Assembly (NCBI GenBank): GCA_009775365.1
Contig: VSPM01000010.1
Coordinates: 1 to 53,436, forward strand
Source: Muribaculaceae bacterium
GTDB taxonomy: Bacteria; Bacteroidota; Bacteroidia; Bacteroidales; Muribaculaceae
Direction of reading: 5' to 3'
DNA length: 53,436 bases
Part shown: one piece after another, positions 52,185 to 53,436 of the stretch
Layout of the letters: the number at the start of each line of letters is the position of its first letter
Position numbering within the stretch: the stretch's first letter is position 1
Made by a program: the position numbers and the translations under genes
The notes under the pieces: generated by a model
What the model was told of the DNA's origin: nothing
Seen by the model: the letters and a program-made list of their open reading frames with translations, nothing else
The model's database searches: none

Positions 52185-52764
52185 CTCCGTCAACCGCCAG
52201 CAGCTTCCCTCTGATCTCTTCCGAGTGGTCGCTGCGAAATCGCATCGTCATGGAGCAAGTGTTGTCGAACGTTCTCTCTGTCACCTCCACGTCGCCACCT
52301 TTCACAATCCTCATCACCCCGTCGGCCGCCATATAGGGAAACGACACAGTCAGCGTCTCCATCTGATGCATCTCCTTGCGTCCAGAGTCTTCGAGAGCGA
52401 GTCGCGCGGCCTCGCGATATGCGGCTATCAGCCCGGGAGTGCCAAGTTTTATGCCTCCGAAATATCTCACCACAACTACAAGAACATCTGTCAGTTCCTT
52501 GCTGTTAATCTGTCCAAGGATGGGCTTCCCCGCAGTGCCGGAGGGCTCGCCGTTGTCGTTTAGCTGCCATTCCTTTCTCTCTGGCCCTATCATGTAGGCC
52601 CAGCACACGTGCCTTGAGTCGTGATATTCGTTCTGATAATCTTTAACCAGCGCCTTCGCCTCGTCGACGCTGCTCACTTTGCGTGCAAAAGCGAGGAAAC
52701 GGCTCATTTTCTCTCTGAGCTGTCCCTCGCCTTCTCGCTCTATTGTGTAATACAGATCACTCAT
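52168..52764 (-). CDS. IMPACT/YigZ family protein
   Basis: A 198-residue protein of the YigZ/IMPACT family. The N-terminal UPF0029 domain shows YHDSRHVCWAYMIG, DNGEPSGTAGKPIL and VVVVRYFGGIKLGTPGLIAAYREAA, all diagnostic. A smaller C-terminal domain (DUF1949-like) follows. The biochemical role in bacteria is not settled. Its ATG directly follows the stop codon of the DJ-1 gene with no spacer, so the two are translationally coupled. Confidence 0.92.
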   Translation of the reverse strand: MSDLYYTIEREGEGQLREKMSRFLAFARKVSSVDEAKALVKDYQNEYHDSRHVCWAYMIGPERKEWQLNDNGEPSGTAGKPILGQINSKELTDVLVVVVRYFGGIKLGTPGLIAAYREAARLALEDSGRKEMHQMETLTVSFPYMAADGVMRIVKGGDVEVTERTFDNTCSMTMRFRSDHSEEIRGKLLAVDGVTVSE

Positions 52765-53355
52765 TTATCCGAAAAAACCTCCAAATTCGGTGTCAGCCTC
52801 AGGATATAGCAACATTCCATTGGCCACCTGATTCGCAACATCCGCGCCTTTCGCTTCCTTCACAATGTTCAGTGCCCATATAAGAGCGTTGGCAGGCCCG
52901 TTGCCAAGCACAAACTTGCCGTCAGTCACCACAGGAGAGTCTTCAACTATCGCCCCCTCCATTAGATTTTCAAAACCCGGATAGCATGTGGCTCTACGCC
53001 CTTTCAGCAGACCCATCTGCCCAAGCACAACAGCAGGAGCGGCGCATATCGCGGCTATTCTGCCATTGCCTGACTCTGCCTGCCTTCTGAGGAGACCCTG
53101 CAAGGGTGCATATTCATATAAGTTTGTGGCGCCGGGCATGCCACCGGGCAACACGAGCCATTCAGGAGAAGAAAAAAGCGTGTTGTCATAAATAACATCG
53201 GCATTGACTGTCACACCATGCGCACCCTTCACCTGAAGAGCCGATGTGATTGACACTGTCTTTACCGAAATTCCCGCCCTGCGCATCACATCGACTGCCG
53301 TCAGGGCTTCAATCTCTTCAAAGCCTTCTGCAAGAAACAAAAATGATTCGTTCAT
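52765..53355 (-). CDS. DJ-1/PfpI family protein
   Basis: A 196-residue single-domain protein of the DJ-1 subfamily. The start SFLFLAEGFEEIEALTAVDVMRRAG and the nucleophile-elbow Cys in AAICAAPAVVLG with the preceding Glu (AEGFEE) match DJ-1/YajL/ThiJ proteins, linked to stress protection or glyoxalase/deglycase activities. No enzyme activity can be read from the sequence. It is the first gene of a leftward pair with the IMPACT gene. Confidence 0.92.
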   Translation of the reverse strand: MNESFLFLAEGFEEIEALTAVDVMRRAGISVKTVSITSALQVKGAHGVTVNADVIYDNTLFSSPEWLVLPGGMPGATNLYEYAPLQGLLRRQAESGNGRIAAICAAPAVVLGQMGLLKGRRATCYPGFENLMEGAIVEDSPVVTDGKFVLGNGPANALIWALNIVKEAKGADVANQVANGMLLYPEADTEFGGFFG

Positions 53356-53389
53356 AACCTTATTAATTAGGGTGTTCAGTTCTATGTTC

Positions 53390-53397
53390 CAAAATTA
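53390..53397 (-). promoter_or_regulatory. -7 box for the DJ-1/IMPACT unit
   Basis: TAATTTTG on the minus strand, 35 bp upstream of the start codon. The expected -33 region is inside the window but shows no TTTG. Confidence 0.5.
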
Positions 53398-53436
53398 ACT
53401 CGCATTATTGAGTGTCCTGGAACGCAGAACCACCCG

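Overview
The window is a chromosomal segment of a Bacteroidota bacterium, most likely order Bacteroidales and plausibly a Muribaculaceae-type gut commensal; the family-level placement is inference. Evidence: promoters follow the Bacteroidota pattern (-7 box TAnnTTTG, often with a TTTG -33 box 19-20 bp upstream), and the gene set is typical of the group (Na+-NQR, NifJ, a fused BioG-BioC, DUF4494, DUF4492 in front of cydAB, a 29-residue COX24-like basic peptide, an ExbB/ExbD/ExbD/TonB cluster). Nearly all of it is housekeeping. No insertion sequence, prophage or CRISPR array was seen, and the only sign of accessory DNA is one decayed restriction-helicase fragment.

Layout, left to right. 1-6.9 kb: an energy-transduction cluster (exbB, two long exbD genes, tonB), a small membrane protein, a PstS-like lipoprotein and a periplasmic TPR protein. 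7.0-13.1 kb: the complete nqrABCDEF operon for the sodium-pumping NADH:quinone oxidoreductase. 13.1-16.5 kb: glyA, bioD, an RNase D-like exonuclease and a small membrane protein. 16.5-16.95 kb: a gene-free stretch with a canonical leftward promoter and a perfect 23-bp hairpin, probably a non-coding RNA. 16.9-18.2 kb (leftward): lpxH and a SufT/MIP18-type protein. 18.4-22.2 kb: two paralogous outer-membrane barrels and priA. 22.3-26.1 kb: bioA, bioF and a bioG-bioC fusion. 26.1-26.6 kb: the restriction-helicase remnant. 26.6-28.0 kb: an NhaD-type antiporter.

28.2-38.8 kb (leftward): nifJ, a DbpA-like RNA helicase, then a run tetR-fabH-fabG-ispD-recG in transcription order. 39.1 kb: an initiator tRNA-Met gene. 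39.3-42.8 kb: an RluA-type pseudouridine synthase (rightward), then a FucP-like sugar MFS permease, a YggS-like PLP protein and DUF4494 (leftward). 43.0-48.7 kb (rightward): DUF4492-cydA-cydB, two half-size chromate transporters and folC. 48.9-51.2 kb (leftward): an RNase E/G gene, the 29-residue COX24-like peptide and an HU protein. 51.4-53.4 kb: a YjjG-like HAD phosphatase (rightward), then an IMPACT-family protein and a DJ-1-family protein (leftward).

How the genes fit together: Nqr exports Na+ while NhaD exchanges Na+ for H+, cytochrome bd reduces O2 with quinol, and NifJ links pyruvate to ferredoxin, which suits an anaerobe that tolerates trace oxygen. The ExbBD-TonB cluster uses the ion gradient to drive outer-membrane import. 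Biotin synthesis is nearly complete (BioC, BioG, BioF, BioA, BioD), but bioB is absent from this window. No clearly undescribed system is proven; the best leads are the orphan-promoter RNA near 16.6-16.9 kb, the long double-ExbD cluster with its PstS-like and TPR neighbours, and structured leaders in front of the DUF4494 and RNase E/G genes.
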